From the IMG/VR virus record IMGVR_UViG_3300031963_000566, positions 1-33,256 of that record: a DNA stretch of 33,256 nt; one strand, given 5' to 3'. Position 1 is the stretch's first letter. Each line of letters opens with the position of its first letter. This document shows, one piece after another, positions 22,998-29,777 of the stretch. This DNA comes from a virus. The notes below the pieces were generated by a model that worked only from the letters and a program-made list of their open reading frames with translations, ran no database searches and had not been told where the DNA came from. A program made the translations under genes and the position numbers.

Positions 22998-23887
22998 TAT
23001 GCCACCTTTTTCTTTGGAATAAATCTCTCAATAAAACGACCTAGTTCTGCAACCAATTTGAACATTACAAAAATTACAACAAGGCCAGCACCTTTTAAGA
23101 AACCAGGTTCTTTTTTACTTGGTCCAAACCAACGTTGCCATACACCAATTACCTTACAGATTGGTGTGCCAAACACAAACATCATTTTACCTGTCAGACT
23201 GCCTGTTTCCTTTTCACCCATCAAGTATGCCATTTCTTCTGCCCAAGGTGTTGCAATATCGTGAGCCCAAGTGATGGACCATTTCTTTGCAGCTGCACTA
23301 AATTCTTCATCGGACATCCAAGGCATCATCTTAGGACCTTTGCCATCCATCCAATCAACAACAATTTCTGCCCATGCACGATAACCATTGTAGATATCTG
23401 GATTAGTTTTTTGCAAACGTTCACCAAATGCTTGGTCTGCTTCAAAAATGTTTTTCTTCATCAATCCCAAATCAAACAACTTGGTACAAATAATCTTTGA
23501 ACAATTGCAATTATAAGAAAAACAATTTTGGTTTGATGTGCAGTTGTATACGGGTGTTGTTGATAACTGACAGTCTCCAGTTTGTAACCAAGCCTGAGTA
23601 TCACAGTTTGCACAATTTACTGCGGTACAATTATTGGTTTTATTACATTGAATATTACCACAATTACAATTTTTTGCGGTATTGTTTACGTTATTACAAT
23701 TTCCAGCATTATTCTGTCTATAATATCTCAACCCACCAAAAGAACCTAAATTTGATGTACCTGGTCTTATAGCTGGTTTTATAAAACCATTTAAAAAAGT
23801 CAATTCCGTAGGAACGGTATATATTCGGCCAAGTTCTGCATTAATGTTTGAAAATCCGATAGGTTGACCTGGTGCTGGTAGTGGCAT
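22997..23887 (-). CDS. Virion-type protein with a Cys/Asn-rich segment
   Basis: 296 residues in three parts. Residues 1-57 (PGQPIGFSNINAELGR...GTSNLGSFGGLRYY) resemble the short N-terminal motif of T4-like phage fibre or collar proteins. Residues 58-136 hold 13 Cys (64, 74, 76, 81, 87, 92, 95, 106, 116, 122, 127, 129, 134) and a very high share of Asn, in patterns like NCNCGNIQCNKTNNC. Residues 137-296 (DLGLMKKNIFEADQAFGERL, NGYRAWAEIVVDWMDGKGP, TPWAEEMAYLMG) form a conserved helical domain of phage structural proteins, with a hydrophobic helix near the end (GLVVIFVMFKLVAEL). It lies beside a SPASM radical SAM gene and may be its substrate. Confidence 0.7.
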   Translation of the reverse strand: MPLPAPGQPIGFSNINAELGRIYTVPTELTFLNGFIKPAIRPGTSNLGSFGGLRYYRQNNAGNCNNVNNTAKNCNCGNIQCNKTNNCTAVNCANCDTQAWLQTGDCQLSTTPVYNCTSNQNCFSYNCNCSKIICTKLFDLGLMKKNIFEADQAFGERLQKTNPDIYNGYRAWAEIVVDWMDGKGPKMMPWMSDEEFSAAAKKWSITWAHDIATPWAEEMAYLMGEKETGSLTGKMMFVFGTPICKVIGVWQRWFGPSKKEPGFLKGAGLVVIFVMFKLVAELGRFIERFIPKKKVA

Positions 23888-23920
23888 TTTTTCTACTCTC
23901 TATAATGTTGTTGTAGTTAT

Positions 23921-25372
23921 TTAGTTTTCTAAACGAGATTTACCATAAACCAAAACTTCATCAACTTCACCAATAATCTCTTTAATTACCTTGATTGGTA
24001 TAATTTTTTTCTGTTTATCTTCTTCGTGCGTGAATATATTACCAAAGATATCTTGTCGGTCAAGAGGTAGAGTATCACTCTTAATTAGTGTCGGAATATA
24101 ACCACCTGTCATGACTGTGAATCCGGCCGCAAATAATGCCACGTTATCAGAGTATGCATTAGCACAAGAAACATCCCAAAACTTTTCGTCCAAGAACATA
24201 CATGCACCTTTACAGACATGTAACACTGGACACTCTGGACATTCTTTTCGGTTAGACCAATGTGTAACAGACTTCAATTCAACTTTCGCATAATCTTCCA
24301 AGTTTCCACCATGGTGTGATTCACCGTTTTTGGAAATTTCCAAAGAACTCACATTCTGGCAGGTCATAACGTTACCACGTAAATCGACAGACAAAGTGTG
24401 TTCATCATCCATACCACACTTTTGACCCAAATATTTAGATTCTCTATGAGACAATACACCAGTCACAAAATCATCAATTTTACCTAATTGTGCTCTGAAA
24501 CCAATTTGACCTTCTGTGCCATACAACTCACCAAAGGCACGTTGTCTAAAATCAAAATGTTCTTGTTTTGTGATTAGTGAGTATGATATACCTTCTTCGT
24601 CATAGGCATCAACCATTGAACCTTCACCCAAGATAACATTTTCGTCACCAGTAAGATTTACGAACCAATCATAGATTTCTTTACGACTTTGATTTTTAGA
24701 GTTCAACATTGAATTGAAACTAAAACTTTTACCAAGTCTAGTCATCATACGATAGAATCCCAAAATACGTTCTTTCTGTTCAGGATCATCAAACGGATCA
24801 GGACCACGTACAAATTGACCTGGTCCATCATGTGAAATAGACACAGCAAAATCCATCATCATTAACCAATCAATAATTTCATCAGTTAGTATCGAACCAT
24901 TGGTGATAACACTGAATTGTGGTTTGGTTTTCCAACCATCAAATTTTTCAGCGATGGCCTCAGCCAATGGTTTCATTGTTTTCCAATAAACAAGAGGCTC
25001 ACCACCCCAAAATTCAATTTTCAGACCAACATCTTCATCAAAGTGTAATACATTTAATTTTTCCATAAAAACATCAATGTCTTTTTTGGAAGTTTCTGGC
25101 TGACGTTCAACAAATTTCTGTGAACAATAATCACAAGAATAGTTACAACTCAATCCCATTTGAATTTTTAAATGACTAATTAATTTAGATTTCTTGAGTG
25201 GTCTATTCTTATCAAAAGATTTGTATGGTTTGAGTCTATGTTGAGGCATTTGGTCCTGTGGATATTCAAAAAGATTACCATCGGAGTCCTTCAACACATT
25301 AGCCATGTTGTCATAGAAAAATGTTTGTGTATCACCGTCTTCGAAACGTGTGGCTTGAATTTCAAAAATCAT
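23921..25372 (-). CDS. SPASM-domain radical SAM protein (peptide-maturase type)
   Basis: 483 residues. Radical SAM core: C76-xxx-C80-xx-C83 in MGLSCNYSCDYCSQ, GGEP at 123-126, and SISHDGPG at 178-185. The C-terminal SPASM domain has C319, C338 (after G333), C378-xx-C381-x5-C387-xxx-C391 and C403, the complete signature for two more iron-sulphur clusters. This family includes sulphatase maturases and RiPP enzymes that form thioether or carbon crosslinks in proteins and peptides. AGGAAAG precedes the ATG and GATAAATA lies upstream. The next gene encodes a Cys/Asn-rich protein, a plausible substrate. Confidence 0.87.
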   Translation of the reverse strand: MIFEIQATRFEDGDTQTFFYDNMANVLKDSDGNLFEYPQDQMPQHRLKPYKSFDKNRPLKKSKLISHLKIQMGLSCNYSCDYCSQKFVERQPETSKKDIDVFMEKLNVLHFDEDVGLKIEFWGGEPLVYWKTMKPLAEAIAEKFDGWKTKPQFSVITNGSILTDEIIDWLMMMDFAVSISHDGPGQFVRGPDPFDDPEQKERILGFYRMMTRLGKSFSFNSMLNSKNQSRKEIYDWFVNLTGDENVILGEGSMVDAYDEEGISYSLITKQEHFDFRQRAFGELYGTEGQIGFRAQLGKIDDFVTGVLSHRESKYLGQKCGMDDEHTLSVDLRGNVMTCQNVSSLEISKNGESHHGGNLEDYAKVELKSVTHWSNRKECPECPVLHVCKGACMFLDEKFWDVSCANAYSDNVALFAAGFTVMTGGYIPTLIKSDTLPLDRQDIFGNIFTHEEDKQKKIIPIKVIKEIIGEVDEVLVYGKSRLEN

Positions 25373-25399
25373 CGTCTTTCCTCTTATGTATTGGAATAA

Positions 25400-25407
25400 T
25401 ATTTATC
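25400..25407 (-). promoter_or_regulatory. Candidate late promoter GATAAATA upstream of the SPASM radical SAM gene
   Basis: GATAAATA on the minus strand in the 35-base gap after PhoH fits the NATAAATA late motif; the start would fall near 25394, about 22 bases before the radical SAM ATG. If real, the modification genes and the Cys/Asn-rich protein would be late genes, expressed with virion proteins. Confidence 0.45.
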
Positions 25408-26172
25408 CTAGTAACCTAAGTCTTCACAGGCCACGATCCATTGTTTTACTAGACTTGAACGAACAATATCGTCTGGTGTAAAGTATATTTCCTGAAAGGA
25501 TGGCATCTTTCTTGCCACTTCTAAGAAACTATGGAATGCTGTTTGGTCTTTGTTACTCTTAATTAAATCTGTCTGTTTAAAATCACCCGAAAATATAATT
25601 TTTGACCTGTGTCCGACACGGGTAATAATTGTATTCACCTCTGACCAGTTCAAGTTTTGGTTCTCATCTACAATAATAATTGCATCATCAATAGAGATAC
25701 CACGAATCGCTGTAGTAGATATAAATCGTACATGGTTTTGTTCTTTTAATCTATCCCATGCATCAGAACGACCAAATAGTGTGGCCGCAATTTCTTTGTA
25801 AGGTAATTCATAGATTTCTTGTTTTTCTTCAAGATTACCAGGCAAATAACCAACATCACGTAATTGAACAAGTGACCTAACAACCACCACTTGTTTGAAT
25901 GAATTCGATTTATCCAAAACTTCTTCTATTGATTTATATAGTGCCAAAAAGGTTTTGCCTACTCCAGGACTACCGAATAGTCCCATGAAGTAGGCACCGC
26001 CTTTATACATCTCAAAGAATAATCTTTGATTCTCTGTTAATGGTTCAAACGTCTTTAGATGGTCTGGTTTAATCTTTAATGAATTGTTTACTGCGGGTTG
26101 ATGCCTCGTCTTATTTTCATCCTCTTGTAGTTGTTCCGCTGCGTATCTGGCCGTTGTTTTTTTTGTAACCAT
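25408..26172 (-). CDS. phoH: PhoH-like ATPase
   Basis: 254 residues from the ATG at 26172, with AGGGG about 6 bases upstream; a TTG one codon earlier is unlikely. Walker A is GSPGVGKT at 67-74, Walker B is IIIVDENQN with VDE at 168-170, and SGDFKQTDL follows as the sensor region. The pattern LVQLRDVGYLPGNLEEK is typical of PhoH. PhoH is widespread in marine phages; its exact role (RNA-linked ATPase, phosphate-stress association in hosts) is not settled. A 35-base gap with a late-type motif separates it from the radical SAM gene. Confidence 0.92.
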   Translation of the reverse strand: MVTKKTTARYAAEQLQEDENKTRHQPAVNNSLKIKPDHLKTFEPLTENQRLFFEMYKGGAYFMGLFGSPGVGKTFLALYKSIEEVLDKSNSFKQVVVVRSLVQLRDVGYLPGNLEEKQEIYELPYKEIAATLFGRSDAWDRLKEQNHVRFISTTAIRGISIDDAIIIVDENQNLNWSEVNTIITRVGHRSKIIFSGDFKQTDLIKSNKDQTAFHSFLEVARKMPSFQEIYFTPDDIVRSSLVKQWIVACEDLGY

Positions 26173-26311
26173 CAATTCCCCTTTGAAATAATGCTGAAAC
26201 TTTTGTGGTAGAATCGGGTTTCTTTTTCTTCCGATTCTTACCGGAATTCTTTACTTGAGGTTTCTCCTCAGTTTTCTTTTTAGGTAGAAATAGTGCAGGT
26301 ACTTGGGCCAT
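26117..26311 (-). CDS. Small basic protein overlapping phoH
   Basis: 64 residues from the ATG at 26311, which forms a TAATG overlap with the upstream stop. It fills the 138-base gap before phoH and continues 56 bases into phoH in another frame. Very basic in the middle (KKKTEEKPQVKNSGKNRKKK), suggesting nucleic-acid or ribosome binding, or a disordered linker. The coupled start argues that it is translated; the long overlap argues for caution. Confidence 0.5.
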   Translation of the reverse strand: MAQVPALFLPKKKTEEKPQVKNSGKNRKKKKPDSTTKVSALFQRGIDGYKKNNGQIRSGTTTRG

Positions 26312-26586
26312 TACCATTCCCTTGGTCGTTTTGTTTTATGACCAGACATGGTATTTCCTGGAATGGTTTCTTTCATTCTTTGAATGACACCGGTTTCAAA
26401 GGCCGAATGTGGTTGACCGATACCAGGAACACTCATGCGCTGGCCATCACCAAAACCTGGAATGCCATCAACTGAAAAATATCGTTCTAAGTGGGGATTG
26501 TTTGTTTTAAACTCATCATACTCAGCAAGGCGCATGGTATGTTCTTCAATTTCATCTGTATTCTTATTCAAAAATGTATAAATCAT
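26311..26586 (-). CDS. Conserved small phage protein, FmdB-like start
   Basis: 91 residues. The start YTFLNKNTDEIEEHTMRLAE plus EFKTNNPHLERYFS resembles the short regulatory FmdB-type proteins frequent in T4-like cyanophages, which read YxFxNxxTGEEFE...NPxIxQ. No zinc cysteines are present. The C-terminal half (GVIQRMKETIPGNTMSGHK) matches the usual basic end of that group. Its start overlaps the upstream stop as ATGA. Function unknown. Confidence 0.65.
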   Translation of the reverse strand: MIYTFLNKNTDEIEEHTMRLAEYDEFKTNNPHLERYFSVDGIPGFGDGQRMSVPGIGQPHSAFETGVIQRMKETIPGNTMSGHKTKRPREW

Positions 26587-27143
26587 GCGGTTTGAAACCA
26601 GTTAGGAATGTTACGGGAATTTACCTTGCCTCGCCACGATGCAAGATGCATCTTATTATTTATATAGTAATTACGGTAAGACTTGATTGAATCGCCTGCC
26701 ACTTTTACATCATCGGGCATTGCTGGTGTTGGCTCTGTGAAAGCTACGTGATGAGGAATGTTTGTTGGTGGATACATCAATTCTTCTTCAAGACCAGATA
26801 ATTCAACTTTGTGAACTTTACCATAACGATAAGTGTACTCACGACACAATTCTGTCAATAGCTTAGACAACCAAACATAGTTGGCATATGATTGTCTACA
26901 CCAAATTGCTGATGGATGGTTGATATGAGTAGCCTTATACAATGTATAATCACGACTATCGCCTAGTGTCCAGAATTTCCTTTTTCTACCTGAAGCAGAA
27001 ATACCTTCAAGTTCCACGCCATCAATAACACGATGAGCAGTAGAAAGTAACTGAGCATATTCGAGAATCATTTTGATACAATGCTTGTCGTTGTGCATTT
27101 CAGCACAAGTTTTGGGGTCATTGTGTAGATAAAAGATATTCAT
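26583..27143 (-). CDS. Conserved phage protein, unknown (186 aa)
   Basis: 186 residues. The N-terminus NIFYLHNDPKTCAEMHNDKH, then CIKMILEYAQLLSTAHRVID, belongs to a widespread phage family of unknown function that I recognise by the CA..HNDKH..KM..E..QLL.TA pattern; clustered His, Asp and Lys suggest an enzyme. It ends in a basic MHLASWRGKVNSRNIPNWF segment. It is the last of a chain in which two tiny membrane-protein genes overlap it and each other by start/stop fusion. Confidence 0.75.
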   Translation of the reverse strand: MNIFYLHNDPKTCAEMHNDKHCIKMILEYAQLLSTAHRVIDGVELEGISASGRKRKFWTLGDSRDYTLYKATHINHPSAIWCRQSYANYVWLSKLLTELCREYTYRYGKVHKVELSGLEEELMYPPTNIPHHVAFTEPTPAMPDDVKVAGDSIKSYRNYYINNKMHLASWRGKVNSRNIPNWFQTA

Positions 27144-27271
27144 AGGAACAAATGTTTAAAGAAAGCAAACAATAAACCAAAAATTAATGCAGGTGCAATT
27201 ATACCCCAAATTAATATGATTGCCAGATAAAAAGGCAATAATAATATATGTTTTATGATTTCACCTAACAT
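27140..27271 (-). CDS. Tiny membrane protein (43 aa)
   Basis: MLGEIIKHILLLPFYLAIIL starts at the ATG at 27271 and the protein ends FAFFKHLFL. Almost the whole protein is hydrophobic and forms one or two membrane helices. The start overlaps the previous stop as TAATG and the stop TGA overlaps the ATG of the next gene. This double coupling within a gene chain makes it likely to be real despite its size. Function unknown; a small membrane effector or lysis-related role is conceivable. Confidence 0.65.
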   Translation of the reverse strand: MLGEIIKHILLLPFYLAIILIWGIIAPALIFGLLFAFFKHLFL

Positions 27272-27420
27272 TACCAATGCCTTATGACGCCTGCAATTAT
27301 AAAAAGGTTTGTGATGATGTATGATAACACAATAATGGTTCTAATGCAAGCGATCCTGTTGGCTTCGCTGTCATTGTTACCACTTTTCTCACCTAAAGCT
27401 TTACACCACAGGCGCCACAT
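27271..27420 (-). CDS. Small conserved membrane protein (49 aa)
   Basis: 49 residues beginning MWRLWCKALGEKSGNNDSEA at the ATG at 27420 and ending IIVLSYIITNLFIIAGVIRH-W. A cytoplasmic, charged first half and one C-terminal membrane helix. The pattern W..ALGEKSG...A..IA.IRT...LSY..TN.FI.AGVIRHW is one I recall from small proteins of T4-like cyanophages. It overlaps the upstream gene by 20 bases and its TAA forms TAATG with the next start. Function unknown. Confidence 0.72.
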   Translation of the reverse strand: MWRLWCKALGEKSGNNDSEANRIACIRTIIVLSYIITNLFIIAGVIRHW

Positions 27421-27655
27421 ACGGTAATTTAATCCTAGGAACATCTACCCACAAACCATGGGTTTTTATGTTGCCATACTGGTCATGGATATTTTTTTTC
27501 ACCTGTAATGAAACCTTCGTTATCTTGTCATTCTCCATATACTCAACGACCTGAAATTCATAACTGATTGGTTCAGTCATTACGAATGACAGAGCATGCC
27601 ACTGTTGTTGCACTGAAGTGCCATAGAAGGTGTTGGTTGTTAATACTAAACTCAT
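27401..27655 (-). CDS. Small phage protein, unknown (84 aa)
   Basis: 84 residues, mainly beta-strand-like (YEFQVVEYMENDKITKVSLQ, then VKKNIHDQYG), ending with a hydrophobic KLPYVAPVV. The ATG at 27655 overlaps the upstream TGA as ATGA. It lies in a long run of small overlapping minus-strand genes, typical of early host-takeover regions. No family recognised. Confidence 0.6.
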   Translation of the reverse strand: MSLVLTTNTFYGTSVQQQWHALSFVMTEPISYEFQVVEYMENDKITKVSLQVKKNIHDQYGNIKTHGLWVDVPRIKLPYVAPVV

Positions 27656-27963
27656 GTTAACATCCTAACCAAACCAATAGTATCAATAGTTGTCAACAAG
27701 ATATAGTTAACCAACATCCCAAATGATTTCCTAGTATAAGCAGCCCAAGCGTACATAGCGCAACCAGCAATCCATACAGGATAGAGAACAAGTAAGGGTG
27801 GATGTGGTACCGTGGCAGCCATCGTAATACTACACCCGATAGATACAGCCCAAGCAAGCAACTCAATACAAAAGCGAAAGCGATTAGAATGCCAATCATT
27901 CTTAATCCATTGAATTGTCGGTGCGAATATTCGTTCCATAAATTTCTTCGTCCGGTACAACAT
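27652..27963 (-). CDS. Conserved small membrane protein (103 aa)
   Basis: 103 residues with about three membrane segments: IELLAWAVSIGCSITMAATV, PPLLVLYPVWIAGCAMYAWA and FGMLVNYILLTTIDTIGLVR. The text ATVPHPPLLVLYPVWI...GCAMYAWAAYTRKSFGM.VNY..L..ID is shared with small membrane proteins of T4-like cyanophages. The start at 27963 overlaps the upstream gene by 62 bases; the second ATG (27939) shortens this to 38. Function unknown. Confidence 0.7.
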   Translation of the reverse strand: MLYRTKKFMERIFAPTIQWIKNDWHSNRFRFCIELLAWAVSIGCSITMAATVPHPPLLVLYPVWIAGCAMYAWAAYTRKSFGMLVNYILLTTIDTIGLVRMLT

Positions 27964-28132
27964 CTAATGTGCCGTCAATTTGAAAACCACAACCTTCCAA
28001 GAACATTTGAAATTCTTCCAAAATTTCCATCAAAGTCACTGCATTGGTTGTATGAACAACTGTGCGTGTGGTATTATATGATTGTTTTAGTTTAAATTCT
28101 AGTTCCATGGTATGATCCATAATATAATTCAT
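27902..28132 (-). CDS. Small acidic phage protein (76 aa)
   Basis: 76 residues. A strand-rich first half (ELEFKLKQSYNTTRTVVHTT), a helix (LMEILEEFQMFLEGCGFQI) and an acidic tail (TLDVVPDEEIYG). Similar short proteins occur in the early regions of T4-like cyanophages. It is followed by, and overlaps, the membrane protein gene. An alternative ATG five residues in (MDHTM) cannot be excluded. Function unknown. Confidence 0.6.
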   Translation of the reverse strand: MNYIMDHTMELEFKLKQSYNTTRTVVHTTNAVTLMEILEEFQMFLEGCGFQIDGTLDVVPDEEIYGTNIRTDNSMD

Positions 28133-28134
28133 TG

Positions 28135-28446
28135 TTACTCACCGAATTTAGGGATGTCGAATTCTTCTAGTTTTTTAGTTTTCTTAGATGTTACTTCAGC
28201 TGGTGCAGTAACTTTAGGGAAACGGCGTGCAATATCTTCAGCGGATACAGTTTGCATAGCAAATTGCTTGAACTGGTCATAACTATCAGTAACACGCATA
28301 GCATTCTTTGAATTCATACCTGCACCATCAAGTGTAAACAATGCACAACCACCAGAGGCCAACGGTGCAATTTCGATAATGTGGTCCAAGTTGATGATAA
28401 CTGGACAACCTTTTTCAACTGAATTAACTTCAACAAACAAACTCAT
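28135..28446 (-). CDS. Small protein, distantly FlbD-like (103 aa)
   Basis: 103 residues. The first 60 (VEKGCPVIINLDHIIEIAPL, CALFTLDG, then MRVTDSYDQFKQF) follow the strand order of FlbD-type small regulators, where a conserved site for residue supply and a V.ES.EE end occur; this is a weak resemblance. The C-terminal 35 residues are charged and probably flexible. AAGGAG lies 5 bases before the ATG, one of the better ribosome sites here, so it may be well expressed. Function unknown. Confidence 0.55.
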   Translation of the reverse strand: MSLFVEVNSVEKGCPVIINLDHIIEIAPLASGGCALFTLDGAGMNSKNAMRVTDSYDQFKQFAMQTVSAEDIARRFPKVTAPAEVTSKKTKKLEEFDIPKFGE

Positions 28447-28455
28447 AGTGACTCC

Positions 28456-28695
28456 TTATTTTCTATCACAATCTTCCACACGAACCAAATAAACTGTTTT
28501 CTCTGTCTGTGGTCTCACAAAGAAACATTCACCTTTGATAGACCACAATAGGTGATTTTGTACACCATCTTTAAATTCTTTAAAATCTGGTGCCTTAGTA
28601 TCTAGGTTGTATACTTGGTAAATTATAACACAAGCCAATAAGGTTGTCAACCATGTACTCAAATTAGTTTTAATAAAATCAAAAATCTTTTTCAT
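28456..28695 (-). CDS. Small membrane-anchored protein (79 aa)
   Basis: 79 residues with one N-terminal membrane helix (LSTWLTTLLACVIIYQVYNL, about 12-31) preceded by a positively charged end, so the C-terminal part is probably periplasmic. Two cysteines there (GECFFV and EDCDRK) could form a disulphide. Overlaps the upstream stop as ATGA. No family recognised. Confidence 0.6.
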   Translation of the reverse strand: MKKIFDFIKTNLSTWLTTLLACVIIYQVYNLDTKAPDFKEFKDGVQNHLLWSIKGECFFVRPQTEKTVYLVRVEDCDRK

Positions 28696-28931
28696 ATTTT
28701 TCCTAGTTGTAAAAGTATAGCATACACTGTGATGCCAATAATGGCAACGACAAACAAATAAACCCCTAGTTTGATGGATTCATCTTGGTAGTATTCGACC
28801 TCATTTTTAATCATGTCCCGTTGCGCCAGGATCATTGGTGGTGCCTCATGAGGACCACCCAGCATATGTACAGTCTTTTCGGATTCCTTCAACCTACGCA
28901 ATGCTGAGACATAATGAATGAATGATAACAT
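28692..28931 (-). CDS. Small C-terminally anchored membrane protein (79 aa)
   Basis: 79 residues. A charged, helical first part (VSALRRLKESEKTVHMLGGP, and AQRDMIKNEVEYYQDES) is followed by one membrane helix near the C-terminus (LGVYLFVVAIIGITVYAILL). Start and previous stop overlap as TGATG, and its stop overlaps the next start as ATGA. Together with the following gene it forms a pair of small membrane proteins. Function unknown. Confidence 0.6.
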   Translation of the reverse strand: MLSFIHYVSALRRLKESEKTVHMLGGPHEAPPMILAQRDMIKNEVEYYQDESIKLGVYLFVVAIIGITVYAILLQLGKI

Positions 28932-29113
28932 CAGCAGGTCACCTTATATGGCGGTCCATAAGGATCGGGTTGATAAGGTGCAGGCCTTGATGCAAGGTGG
29001 TGAACCAACTCACGCAAATACACATTTTCTTTTTCGATGCGTTCCAATTCAGCAAGGCGGAGTTTAATTTCCACCATTTCCTTTTCGATGCGTTCCAATG
29101 CAGTAATAATCAT
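28931..29113 (-). CDS. Small coiled-coil protein (60 aa)
   Basis: 60 residues from the ATG at 29113, which lies one base after the upstream stop; a longer frame to 29161 would overlap that gene and is less likely. Residues 5-42 form a leucine-rich coiled coil with the repeat LERIEKE twice, whose DNA is also repeated. The end is Pro/Tyr-rich (PAPYQPDPYGPPYKVTC). A dimeric adaptor or lysis-type spanin fragment could look like this, but no membrane segment is present. Function unknown. Confidence 0.6.
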   Translation of the reverse strand: MIITALERIEKEMVEIKLRLAELERIEKENVYLRELVHHLASRPAPYQPDPYGPPYKVTC

Positions 29114-29114
29114 A

Positions 29115-29777
29115 TTAATCCCACAGTGATTGATAATATTTACCAAACAAACGCAAACCATTAGTGATGCGTTCTTGATGTTTGTTACGACCTTCCCAGT
29201 CTATCTCATATGTATGATTTGGTCCATGACGCATTTCACTATATCTTTGTTCACCTTTAGACACTTCATTACCTTCCGCATCAACAGGCACAAATTTCCA
29301 ATCACATACTCCCGAAGTGTATTGTTCTTCCCAATCATTATCTGGTTGTAGTTGTTCAAAAGCCCAAATCATTTCATCCATGACCCAATCAAAACGTTTG
29401 AAATGGTTAGCATCTATATCATATACATTTTCTTTTGGTGGTGCCGATGTAGACTTCAATTCTTCTGGTACATCTGCATCATCAACATTGGGCGAACCGT
29501 GTTTGGTTGCATGTAATTGTTTCAACATTGGAAGAATGATTGGTGACAATGTACCATCCATATTCCATGTATCCCATCTGTCGAGTTTTACATAACGAAT
29601 ATGTGGATGAATAAAGTCCATGAATTTCATGTATGCATTTGACAATGGCATCAGACGATTAGACCACTTTTCAATGATTGGTTCATCATAGTCAATCTCA
29701 CGCCAAAAGAAAATCTTCTCCAAAATTGTATATGGAGAAATCCAGTGGTTACGATAATTTGAGAAATAAACTTTCAT
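29115..29777 (-). CDS. Conserved T4-like phage protein, unknown (220 aa)
   Basis: 220 residues. The tract YVKLDRWDTWNMDGTLSPII, then LPMLKQLHATKHGSPNVDDA, is widely conserved in T4-like cyanophages, with no function attached that I can name. Rich in Trp, Asp and Tyr, and ending in ITNGLRLFGKYYQSLWD. The ATG overlaps the GalE-like stop as ATGA. Soluble, with no signal peptide. Confidence 0.75.
   Translation of the reverse strand: MKVYFSNYRNHWISPYTILEKIFFWREIDYDEPIIEKWSNRLMPLSNAYMKFMDFIHPHIRYVKLDRWDTWNMDGTLSPIILPMLKQLHATKHGSPNVDDADVPEELKSTSAPPKENVYDIDANHFKRFDWVMDEMIWAFEQLQPDNDWEEQYTSGVCDWKFVPVDAEGNEVSKGEQRYSEMRHGPNHTYEIDWEGRNKHQERITNGLRLFGKYYQSLWD

Noticed and set aside
26657-26664. TATAAATA on the minus strand
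   Set aside because: Inside the coding region of the 186-residue protein and 70 bases from the next start; possible but not distinguishable from chance in AT-rich DNA.
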